This document shows positions 1 through 5,267 of a stretch of 10,036 nt of DNA, piece by piece; within the stretch, counting starts at the first letter, position 1, and every line of letters begins with the position of its first letter. The stretch is from an uncultured Nitrososphaera sp. Lineage in GTDB: Archaea > Thermoproteota > Nitrososphaeria > Nitrososphaerales > Nitrososphaeraceae. Below the pieces are notes generated by a model. It saw nothing but the letters and a program-made list of their open reading frames with translations. It was not told the origin of the DNA and did no database searches. Position numbers and translations under genes: made by a program. The DNA lies in the NCBI RefSeq assembly GCF_946478925.1, contig NZ_CAMLDP010000068.1:1-10036 (forward strand). Reading direction: 5' to 3'.

Positions 1-231
1 AAATGTCGCAGGGGGAAGATTCTCCTGCGTAAGGCCGTCTGCAAACGCCTTTTGCAGCGTAGTAGTGCTTAGAACAAGAACACCCATAGAACCAATCAAC
101 ATTGCTACAAGTGAGAAAGATTTCAAGGCGGTACTTCGAAACGTTGATTTGCAATGATGATTATTATAGCAACTCTTTTGCAGGCTCTTCTTCCATGACA
201 AATAATGAGATTTCTTAGGCTCCGCGCTCAC
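1..231 (-). CDS. Exported or membrane-anchored protein, 5' part only
   Basis: An open frame of 77 codons starts at GTG 231-229 and leaves the window at position 1. The product begins with a basic cytoplasmic stretch (residues 1-37, rich in Lys, His and Ser). A hydrophobic segment follows at about residues 39-58 (SFSLVAMLIGSMGVLVLS), then AFA-DG, which could be a signal-peptidase site after A64, then GLTQENLPPATF. From memory, a TxENLPPA start to the mature part occurs in exported thaumarchaeal proteins; this could not be checked. GTG at 231 is preferred over GTG at 246 because an ATTTAT box lies about 28 nt upstream of it, as expected for a leaderless transcript. The gene is divergent from the winged-helix regulator at 355, and a perfect palindrome covers its TATA-like box, so control by that regulator is likely. 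Function unknown. Confidence 0.6.
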   Translation of the reverse strand, partial: MSAEPKKSHYLSWKKSLQKSCYNNHHCKSTFRSTALKSFSLVAMLIGSMGVLVLSTTTLQKAFADGLTQENLPPATF

Positions 232-251
232 TACATGCTTTTGCACCTTGA

Positions 252-269
252 CGCTAGATAAATCTAGCG
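252..269. promoter_or_regulatory. Perfect palindrome over the promoter of the leftmost gene (candidate operator)
   Basis: CGCTAGAT and ATCTAGCG form perfect 8-bp arms around a 2-bp centre. Read on the minus strand the centre is GATTTATC, a TATA-like box about 28 nt before the GTG at 231. A protein bound here would block the TATA-binding protein, which is the usual repressor layout in archaea. The divergent winged-helix regulator is the obvious candidate to bind it. The palindrome is seen directly; the role is inferred. Confidence 0.55.
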
Positions 270-298
270 GTTCGATACATCAAATATGATTGATTTGA

Positions 299-330
299 CC
301 GGTTAATGCTCCAAAATCTCTTTTAACCGG
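299..330. promoter_or_regulatory. Inverted repeat CCGGTTAA / TTAACCGG upstream of the regulator gene
   Basis: Perfect 8-bp arms lie at 299-306 and 323-330 with a 16-nt spacer. The right arm overlaps the TATA-like TTTTAA at 321-326. It could be an autoregulatory site for the winged-helix protein encoded at 355. A smaller inverted repeat, TCAAAT / ATTTGA (280-285 and 293-298), lies next to it. Role inferred from position only. Confidence 0.4.
320..328 (+). promoter_or_regulatory. TATA-like promoter element for the regulator gene
   Basis: CTTTTAACC is centred about 31 nt before the ATG at 355, which predicts an almost leaderless transcript. The identical 9-mer occurs on the minus strand at 1205-1197, at nearly the same distance from another start codon. 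That repetition supports promoter use. Confidence 0.45.
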
Positions 331-354
331 CAACATCAAGATGTTTTACATACT

Positions 355-885
355 ATGAAAGTTGTATATGTGGTTGATGACCCGAGTGTCGCTAAAGTGT
401 TGGTGGATCCTATGAGACGAGCCATACTTGAGTTATTGCGTGGGAAACCGATGACTCAGGCCAAACTGGCAAGCGAACTTGGCCTGGCCACTTCTTCGCT
501 AAACTACCACATGAAACTACTCAGGTCAAAAAAGTTGGTGACGATAGTGAGAAGAGAAGCAGAGAGGCACAGAGTAGTGCAGAAGTTTTTCGCACCAGCT
601 GCCTATCTTTTTGTTTATGATCTGGATGCACTGCCAAAGAACATTGCGCGTTACTTTTACCCCGTGAGCTTGGAGCGCACTAGAGGCATAGTCTCTGCCA
701 TTCTATTTAGGGATGCTCATTTCTCAATACCTTCGACACAAGAAGTCATGAATGATCTTTCAGACAGGGTATCTCGCGCACTAGTTATCTGCGCACGGGA
801 GTATCCTAAGCAAGATCTTGAATCGGGGCTCGAAGGAGCAACGTACAGAATATATCGAGATGCAATAAAGAGGGCATTTGCCTGA
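355..885 (+). CDS. ArsR-type winged helix-turn-helix transcriptional regulator
   Basis: A 176-aa protein with a DNA-binding winged helix at residues 11-80. It begins with DPMRRAILELL, has a helix-turn-helix TQAKLASELGLATSSLNYH (about 34-52) with recognition helix ATSSLNYHMKLL, and a wing KKLVTIVRREAERHRVVQKFF. The SxLNYHMKLLxxxxLV pattern is typical of ArsR/HTH_20-type archaeal regulators. The C-terminal half (81-176) is probably helical and may dimerise or bind a ligand. No Cys cluster of a classical metal sensor is seen (a single Cys at 146). The ATG at 355 follows a TATA-like element by about 31 nt. The gene is divergent from a secreted or membrane protein gene, with palindromes over both promoters, so it most likely controls that gene and itself. 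The class is well supported; the inducer is unknown. Confidence 0.85.
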   Translation: MKVVYVVDDPSVAKVLVDPMRRAILELLRGKPMTQAKLASELGLATSSLNYHMKLLRSKKLVTIVRREAERHRVVQKFFAPAAYLFVYDLDALPKNIARYFYPVSLERTRGIVSAILFRDAHFSIPSTQEVMNDLSDRVSRALVICAREYPKQDLESGLEGATYRIYRDAIKRAFA

Positions 886-891
886 CATACC

Positions 892-897
892 TTTTTT
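892..897 (+). terminator. Oligo-T tract after the regulator gene
   Basis: A T6 run begins 7 nt past the TGA of the winged-helix gene. Archaeal termination commonly occurs at such runs on the coding strand without a hairpin, and no strong hairpin precedes it. It also separates this gene from the convergent micro-operon ending at 918. Confidence 0.4.
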
Positions 898-917
898 CTG
901 CCAACAGTTTCTGACTC

Positions 918-1088
918 TTATTTTGCTTCTTCATACATGACCAAGGCATATAGCCGTATAACATTGTCTAGTTTTACTGTCGAAAACTTGATATCTATTA
1001 CTTCTACCTTATTGCCTGTTACGAATTCGTTTATACTTTCGTGGAATTTTTGAGGCAACGAATCCTCAAAAAATAATCTAACTTTCAT
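918..1088 (-). CDS. Small Cse60-like protein (56 aa)
   Basis: ATG 1088-1086 to TAA 920-918. The protein starts MKVRLFFEDSLPQKFHESIN and contains EVIDIKFSTVKLD and YALVMYEE. The layout of an N-terminal MKVxxFxE strand, an amphipathic helix ending near NEF, a VxxIDIKFST strand and a final YxxxMYEE strand resembles the short Cse60 family (DUF2758), named from Bacillus sporulation genes. The match is by memory of the pattern and needs a profile search. The gene is too short for usual ORF cut-offs. Its ATG overlaps the stop of the upstream 30-aa ORF (ATGA), implying translational coupling. No membrane segment. The cellular role of the family outside Bacillus is unknown to me; sporulation itself does not apply to an archaeon. 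Confidence 0.6.
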   Translation of the reverse strand: MKVRLFFEDSLPQKFHESINEFVTGNKVEVIDIKFSTVKLDNVIRLYALVMYEEAK

Positions 1089-1177
1089 AGGTAGACAATC
1101 ATTCCTTTTCTAACTATCCCGGATAATTCTTCGTTGGCCCATAGTTTCGCGTACATGAGCAGAAAAGGTGCCTTCAT
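1085..1177 (-). CDS. Possible 30-aa leaderless ORF upstream of the Cse60-like gene
   Basis: ATG 1177-1175 to TGA 1087-1085. The peptide starts MKAPFLLMYAKLWANEELSG and ends GMIVYL. An in-frame TAG lies 12 nt upstream, so no longer start exists. Its stop overlaps the ATG of the Cse60-like gene by 4 nt. The TATA-like CTTTTAACC lies about 25 nt before its ATG and not at a suitable distance from the downstream gene, so the transcript should start at or near this ATG. It may be a real microprotein or only a translated leader that carries ribosomes into the next gene. Confidence 0.4.
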   Translation of the reverse strand: MKAPFLLMYAKLWANEELSGIVRKGMIVYL

Positions 1178-1196
1178 GATATTATCCTATTCATTT

Positions 1197-1206
1197 GGTT
1201 AAAAGA
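1197..1206 (-). promoter_or_regulatory. TATA-like promoter for the micro-operon
   Basis: The minus strand reads TCTTTTAACC, centred about 25 nt before the ATG at 1177, the usual distance for a leaderless archaeal mRNA. Nine of its bases (CTTTTAACC) are identical to the box before the regulator gene at 355. Confidence 0.45.
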
Positions 1207-1245
1207 TCTTCTTGCAACGAACTTACCAAACAATGATAAGAGCTA

Positions 1246-1268
1246 TCGAACCATTCGACTTATATAAC
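1246..1268 (+). promoter_or_regulatory. Palindrome plus TATA box upstream of the 65-aa gene
   Basis: TCGAA-CCA-TTCGA (1246-1258, perfect 5-bp arms) is followed at once by CTTATATAAC (1259-1268), a good archaeal TATA box. Transcription would begin near 1290, giving a leader of about 40 nt before ATG 1331. The palindrome occupies the BRE position and could be an operator or a TFB-proximal activator site. Confidence 0.4.
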
Positions 1269-1330
1269 TTCCTCTCTAAAATTGTGAGAAAAGGTTAAGC
1301 ACTACAACGAAATAAAATCAGCATTGGCAT

Positions 1331-1528
1331 ATGTTTGGCGCAAAGGAAAGGCGACCAGATATTACATCGAAAGACATCTCTCTGCTGATGGACTTGATAA
1401 AACAAGAGCGCGCACGTATCATGTCAATCATTGAAGAGAACCCTGACGATCTGGATGTAAACCGCCAGCGAGATCGATTCATTGCTCATCTTGATTCTAT
1501 TTCTAGGAAACTGAATTCCGCGTCCTAG
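1331..1528 (+). CDS. Small charged helical protein (65 aa), unknown function
   Basis: ATG 1331 to TAG 1526-1528. The product starts MFGAKERRPDITSKDISLLM. It reads as two charged amphipathic helices (about residues 13-34 and 42-63) joined by an ENPDDLD turn. There is no membrane segment, Cys or recognisable motif. Helical hairpins of this size are common among small archaeal hypothetical proteins and may dimerise. The gene is divergent from the Cse60-like micro-operon, with a TATA box at 1259-1268. I do not recognise the family. Coding use looks genuine (charged heptad-like pattern, no low-complexity sequence), but a chance ORF cannot be excluded. Confidence 0.55.
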   Translation: MFGAKERRPDITSKDISLLMDLIKQERARIMSIIEENPDDLDVNRQRDRFIAHLDSISRKLNSAS

Positions 1529-1619
1529 TCTTACGACAGAACGGAAGCGCGGCACATAATCAGAAAAATCTGTAACGGCACTTTCCTACGGCTAGCTCCT
1601 TCTACTCATTGTAGAGAAA

Positions 1620-1688
1620 AAAAATAGGATCCTCTCCTTCCTAGGCAAGAAAATCTGCAGGCCCACCGTAATGCGTAAAGCTTGGTAG
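1620..1688 (+). repeat. Two-block diverged repeat, copy 1
   Basis: AAAAATAGGATCCTCT (1620-1635) and TAAAGCTTGGTAG (1676-1688) recur exactly and in the same order at 4285-4351. The spacer is 40 nt here and 38 nt there. Two exact blocks of 16 and 13 nt at nearly the same spacing are unlikely by chance. No coding frame is conserved between the copies. It could be a remnant of a mobile element, a non-coding RNA gene or a regulatory unit. Confidence 0.6.
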
Positions 1689-1812
1689 GTGGCTGACAAG
1701 CTATTCTTCGACCTCCGCCCTTCCTGTGGAAACGTCAGTCCCTCCGCACAACACCATCTTGTTATCCTCCGCCTTATTGAGCATGCGTACCCTCTGAACA
1801 GTTTCACGTTGC

Positions 1813-1840
1813 AATGGTTCTTCTCGCCCTTGAGCGTCAT
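1813..1840 (-). repeat. 28-nt repeat copy near the end of the gene-poor region
   Basis: Matches 6091-6118 at 25 of 28 positions, same orientation. On the minus strand it starts with ATG and reads MTLKGEKNH; the other copy reads MTLKGKKNH then stops. Two of the three differences are silent in that frame, which might mean the segment once began a coding region. Too short to decide. Confidence 0.5.
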
Positions 1841-2239
1841 TATGACCTACGTATTGAATGCATTAAGACTGAGCTTTAAGCACTTTCCAACTAGTCATAA
1901 TATGCATTATAACCTAGTCACGCGGCACAAAAATGAGCGTGAAAAGGGGGATACTATTTTTACTCCTTGTCGATGAAGTCGTTGGATTAGAAGAATCCTT
2001 TTGTTGAAGACGAGAAACCTTTTTGCCTCCTGGCTACATAGAGACAAGTTTCATAGTCTTGGTGCTGGCAGCCACCAGCGCTGTTGCGTGTTTGAGCAAT
2101 TCCGATACACGATCGACAATATGAGTAAATTATTCTATTGTCTACGCTAATATGCATATAGTAGCCAAATATAGAATCTTCTTAGCTAAGCTTCAGTTAT
2201 ACTGGATAGGGACGACAATATTCGGTACAAGTTCACACA

Positions 2240-3655
2240 ATGACTGGCTTCGCAGGTAACAGGAATGACAAAAATGAAAAGAACCTTTGCGAGAGGCGGA
2301 TTGTCTCCAGTATTCGTGCGGCTATCTTGGTAACTGCCATTTTAATTACTTCCACAGGCGCGGTCCATGCTCAACAGGCCCAAGCAGCTGTCTCGCCGTC
2401 TTCTGCTTCTTATTCTTCATCGTCATCTCCTCAATCCTCCTCATCTTGCAACTGTGTAGTCTTCCGACTCGACGACATCCAGGATTTCTGGCTACATGAC
2501 GTACAGCTCGCAACGCTAGACACATTTTCCGATAGCGACACCAAAGTGACACCCGGATTAATAATGAATTTTTACGGTCGAGATGAGCCCATCGTAGCGA
2601 AAATCGAGCAGGGTAAAGATGCAGGAGTTTACGAACTTGCACTGCATGGCTGGAACCATGTCGACTATGCAAAGCTGCCCCTTGGCGAACAAGAGCAGAC
2701 ACTCGTTGACGCCAACACAAAACTAGAGGCTCTCCATGGAAGCAAATCGAACATCTTTATCACACCGTATAACTCACTGAACGAAAATACCCTGGTTGCC
2801 ATGAAGGATATCGGCCTTGAAATCGTGTCTGCCGATACCGATCCAGACAGCGGCTTTCTTGCTCCGACATATCCTACCCTTTCATCTTCTTCTTCTTCAT
2901 CATCTAACTCAGCGCACGGAATAAAGGCGATTCCGATGACTGTTACTTTTATGGATAGGCACAAACCAGTCGGCTCTAACGGCAAAACATTAACTCAGCT
3001 AAAGGGAGAGATCGACGCAAGCGTTGCAAGCCATGGATGGGCAGTAATTATGCTTCACCCACAAGACTTTGCAATTTACAAGGATGACACCGACGGCACC
3101 AGCAGCAGTAGTGGCAAGCTCATCGCACAAGACGCCGTTAACTCGACACAAATTGCGGTCTTGAAGAGTCTAATAAAACAGCTTGCAACTGACGGTAGGA
3201 CAATCACGTCATTTAGTGGCGTTGTAAAATTACTTGGAGAAAACACAGAGACATCAGTAGCAGCGGCGCCGGCAACAATAGCGGTGCCAGCGGAACCACC
3301 TATTCTGGACACACCAAGGCAGGAAGGCACAAGAAGCGCAACATCAGAGCACATTCTACTCTCTGATCGCATCGTCACTACCTCGAAGCCTGCAGTTGCG
3401 ATCGCGACCGCATCGCCAACAACAAGAGATGGAATGATCGACAACAACCCAAGCCGATCCGCCTTGGCTATTCGTGCCACTACATCGGACAGTGGAGACG
3501 GTACTACCTATGCAGATGAAGTGCACATAAAAGGAGAGAGCACACATGGGCAGGCTGGTAATCCCGACTCTCCCGGCGACCAGTCTTTATGGGGCACCAT
3601 GCAGAGCCTGCTCTCTGGATTAACCAATCTGATAGCGCATGTGTTTGGCCGATGA
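2240..3655 (+). CDS. Exported NodB-like polysaccharide deacetylase (DUF2334-like)
   Basis: A 471-aa protein. Residues 1-50 are a signal peptide or anchor: basic, then AAILVTAILITSTGAVHA, with a likely cut at AHA/QQ-type residues near 44. A Ser-rich linker (52-69) leads to the catalytic fold. Motifs are VVFRLDDIQD with D78/D79 (catalytic base and metal ligand), HGWNH with H136/H140 (metal ligands), TPYN at 175-178, and MLHPQDF with H273 as the LHP-type catalytic His. Enzymes of this fold remove N-acetyl or O-acetyl groups from glycans outside the cell. Residues 335-450 are a low-complexity Ala/Pro/Thr/Ser tail, and the last 20 or so form an amphipathic helix. Serine runs occur at 215-222 and 288-291 inside the domain. 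ATG 2240 is the only reasonable start; a weak TTATA lies at 2196-2200. Substrate unknown: cell-surface glycan or S-layer glycosylation is possible. Confidence 0.8.
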   Translation: MTGFAGNRNDKNEKNLCERRIVSSIRAAILVTAILITSTGAVHAQQAQAAVSPSSASYSSSSSPQSSSSCNCVVFRLDDIQDFWLHDVQLATLDTFSDSDTKVTPGLIMNFYGRDEPIVAKIEQGKDAGVYELALHGWNHVDYAKLPLGEQEQTLVDANTKLEALHGSKSNIFITPYNSLNENTLVAMKDIGLEIVSADTDPDSGFLAPTYPTLSSSSSSSSNSAHGIKAIPMTVTFMDRHKPVGSNGKTLTQLKGEIDASVASHGWAVIMLHPQDFAIYKDDTDGTSSSSGKLIAQDAVNSTQIAVLKSLIKQLATDGRTITSFSGVVKLLGENTETSVAAAPATIAVPAEPPILDTPRQEGTRSATSEHILLSDRIVTTSKPAVAIATASPTTRDGMIDNNPSRSALAIRATTSDSGDGTTYADEVHIKGESTHGQAGNPDSPGDQSLWGTMQSLLSGLTNLIAHVFGR

Positions 3656-3666
3656 TTATTTTATAG

Positions 3667-3717
3667 TGTGTATGTGAATTGCCCGGGCATTACTGCAAAG
3701 GGGTGCACACATACACA
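3667..3717 (+). terminator. Hairpin just past the deacetylase gene
   Basis: TGTGTATGTG (3667-3676) pairs perfectly with CACATACACA (3708-3717) over a 31-nt loop that itself contains GCCCGGGC. It lies 11 nt past the TGA at 3653-3655 and is followed by AAAAGC, not a T run, so it is not a classical terminator. A 3'-end processing or stability structure is possible. The alternating purine-pyrimidine sequence continues to about 3733. Confidence 0.3.
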
Positions 3718-4284
3718 AAAGCATGCACGCACGTATCCCTGCATATGTCTGCAAAATGTATCAAAACTTGACCTAAACTTTACGGCAATAAGTGAATTTC
3801 CGAGCGTAATTTCGGGATCCCAATTTTTTTTATTGTGGTATCATTTGATGTGAGTACAAACAAAGAATTGCGCCGGATAAGAATACAATCCACAACGACA
3901 ACAACTCTAGCTCCCTGCTGAATCGAGGATCTCTGCAAGATAGAATATTCTATTCTAGTCTATTGCTTATGTGCGTCATTAGCACATATTCTCTGATTCA
4001 CCTGTTATTGGGGTACCCATCTGCATCTTGAGCCTGTTCTATGCTTATGAAATCGAACCCCGCATTCGGCCTAAAATGGAATTATATCTAATATACAATC
4101 TTGAATTCAGGTTTCGTCACTTGGGTAGATGATTTCTTCTCAAACGGCTCGCCGTCCAAACAGAAACGTATGGTTGCTTGCCTAGGCATGTAACAGCCAT
4201 ACCGTCTCGACCCAATTCTGGCCACGCGTTTTGAGGTGTTTTCACGCTCAAATGGTAGGCTTTCGCTTTTGATTGCGGCTCTGT

Positions 4285-4351
4285 AAAAATAGGATCCTCT
4301 TGTTTATGCATGAAGAACTGCAACTCTGTCGTAAACGCTAAAGCTTGGTAG
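4285..4351 (+). repeat. Two-block diverged repeat, copy 2
   Basis: Second copy of the pair of blocks described at 1620-1688: AAAAATAGGATCCTCT (4285-4300) and TAAAGCTTGGTAG (4339-4351), separated by 38 nt. The sequence between the blocks has diverged but keeps traces of similarity. The left flank carries ATTGCGGCTCT, which also ends guaA. Confidence 0.6.
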
Positions 4352-4429
4352 CTGGAGAAAAAACCTAAAAAATAGAGAATTTATCTGGAAGGCAACTCTT
4401 GCACAGTAAGAAATATGTTATATCTGATG

Positions 4430-4460
4430 TTGCATTAGAGTGCAAGAACTCTTAATGCAA
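4430..4460. promoter_or_regulatory. Palindrome upstream of the first RHH gene (candidate operator)
   Basis: TTGCATTAGAGT (4430-4441) and ACTCTTAATGCAA (4448-4460) are inverted with one unpaired base. Within it, TGCAAGA-N5-TAATGCA (4441-4459) has the same 19-bp layout as the perfect TGCAAGA-N5-TCTTGCA before the paralogous gene. It ends 11 nt before the TATA box. RHH dimers bind such sites, so autoregulation is the simplest reading. Confidence 0.5.
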
Positions 4461-4470
4461 AATATTAAAC

Positions 4471-4479
4471 TTTATTATA
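4471..4479 (+). promoter_or_regulatory. TATA box of the first RHH gene
   Basis: TTTATTATA is centred 27 nt before the ATG at 4502, the distance expected for a leaderless archaeal mRNA. No Shine-Dalgarno sequence is present between it and the start. Confidence 0.6.
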
Positions 4480-4501
4480 CTGCACTACGATACTCTTTTT
4501 A

Positions 4502-5050
4502 ATGGGCAATGGGGCTGATAAGGAAAACATCACGTTTCGGCTTGAACTAGAGACCTTGAGCAAGTTACGAAATGAAGCGGACGAGAAGGGAGTTAGCGTT
4601 AATTCCATAGCACAGAGCATATTTGCGGCACATTATCAATGGGCTGCATCTGCTACACAAGCGGGTATGATCCCAGTACACAAGATGGTATTTTTGATGA
4701 TGCTTGACAAGCTAACAGAGGATGATATTGAGGAGATAGGGCGTCTCTTTGCAGATGTTAGGGTAAAGGATATGACTTTAATTCTAAAGAGGGACTATAG
4801 CCTTTCCGCATTCTTGGATGTGCTTGGATTATGGATGAAGTTTTCTGGAATCGCATTTCAAAAGTCTATCTCTCATGATACCCATACGTACACAATATCT
4901 CATGAGATGGGAGCAAAGTGGTCTTTACTTCTGTCTACGATGCTCAAGGCGGTTTTTCAGAAGATGGGCGTGTCGCAAACAACCTTTGACAGAACGGATA
5001 ATCTTGTGATATTCAGGATTCCCCTAGTAGAATTGCGCGCTAAACAATGA
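4502..5050 (+). CDS. Ribbon-helix-helix domain protein, paralog 1
   Basis: A 182-aa protein. Residues 9-47 look like a ribbon-helix-helix fold: strand NITFRLE, helix ETLSKLRNEADEKG, turn VSVN, helix SIAQSIFAAHYQW. This is the DNA-binding unit of Arc/CopG-type dimers. The remaining 135 residues form a domain that I cannot name; it carries AGMIPVH (54-60) and HEMGAKWSLLL (134-144), both conserved in the paralog at 5268. The start at ATG 4502 is fixed by a TATA box 27 nt upstream. The gene seems to have its own promoter and a palindromic site. Likely a transcription regulator with a sensing or dimerising C-terminal domain. The RHH call is good; the target and signal are unknown. Confidence 0.75.
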   Translation: MGNGADKENITFRLELETLSKLRNEADEKGVSVNSIAQSIFAAHYQWAASATQAGMIPVHKMVFLMMLDKLTEDDIEEIGRLFADVRVKDMTLILKRDYSLSAFLDVLGLWMKFSGIAFQKSISHDTHTYTISHEMGAKWSLLLSTMLKAVFQKMGVSQTTFDRTDNLVIFRIPLVELRAKQ

Positions 5051-5195
5051 ATGAAGAAGACCCCTTTGTTATCATGGTTTCAATTCCTCTCCATTGTAGT
5101 AATACTTTGATTCTGCTTGCAGTACGATAAGAAAATGCCATCAGAGCTGGCTGCAGAGCCCTCAGTGATTTGACGTACAGGAAGTCTTAACACAA

Positions 5196-5214
5196 TGCAA
5201 GATAATTTCTTGCA
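5196..5214. promoter_or_regulatory. Perfect 19-bp palindrome upstream of the second RHH gene
   Basis: TGCAAGA-TAATT-TCTTGCA, perfect 7-bp arms with a 5-bp centre, in the intergenic gap before the second paralog. It matches in layout the site at 4441-4459. A second small inverted repeat, TTATT-TGC-AATAA (5246-5258), lies closer to the start and may overlap the promoter. Confidence 0.6.
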
Positions 5215-5267
5215 AATTACTAACGTCGAAAGATACACGAAATTCTTATTTGCAATAAACTGGCGCA

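Larger units (their letters stand above)
1529..2239. other. Gene-poor region holding diverged short repeats
   Basis: No convincing gene is seen on either strand over about 710 nt. Open frames at 1592-1840 (minus) and 1689-1976 (plus) lack a plausible protein character. The stretch contains repeat blocks in common with 4285-4351 and 6091-6118. It also has a GGGGGATACTATTTTTAC motif (1947-1964) like one at the guaA 3' end, a direct repeat CTAGTCA (1891-1897, 1914-1920) flanking ATAATATGCATTAT, and a second TAATATGCAT at 2148-2157. It may be decayed mobile or integrated DNA. Confidence 0.5.
3656..4470. other. Gene-poor region with repeats and degenerate guaA-end-like sequence
   Basis: No convincing gene on either strand over about 800 nt. 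The frames at 3668-3853 (plus) and 4117-4323 (minus) have no family-like character and overlap repeats. Contents: a hairpin just past the deacetylase stop; GGGATCCCAATTTTTTTTAT (3814-3833), similar to sequence at the guaA 3' end; TGCCTAGGCA (4179-4188, perfect palindrome); a stretch 4235-4282 resembling 6177-6224; the second copy of the two-block repeat; and the palindrome before the RHH gene. Confidence 0.5.

Noticed and set aside
1592..1840. Open frame of 82 codons on the minus strand
   Set aside because: Composition is unlike a protein of this genome (Arg/Phe/Cys-rich, no pattern), it overlaps both repeat blocks, and its first codons fall in a repeat that is followed by a stop in the other copy. 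Treated as non-coding or decayed.
1689..1976. Open frame of 95 codons on the plus strand
   Set aside because: No promoter, no motif, His/Phe/Leu-rich chance-like sequence opposite another chance frame.
3668..3853. Open frame of 61 codons on the plus strand
   Set aside because: Runs through the hairpin, the alternating purine-pyrimidine tract and a T8 run; no protein character.
4050..4075. Possible tRNA T-arm (minus strand GGGGTTCGATTTC)
   Set aside because: The bases around the TTCGATT loop do not form a 5-bp stem and no acceptor or anticodon arms can be built nearby.
4117..4323. Open frame of 68 codons on the minus strand (MQFFMHKQEDPIFTEPQ...)
   Set aside because: It spans the diverged repeat and the guaA-end-like stretch. 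The EDPIF and EPQ similarities follow from those repeats, and no protein family is recognisable. It might be a decayed remnant.
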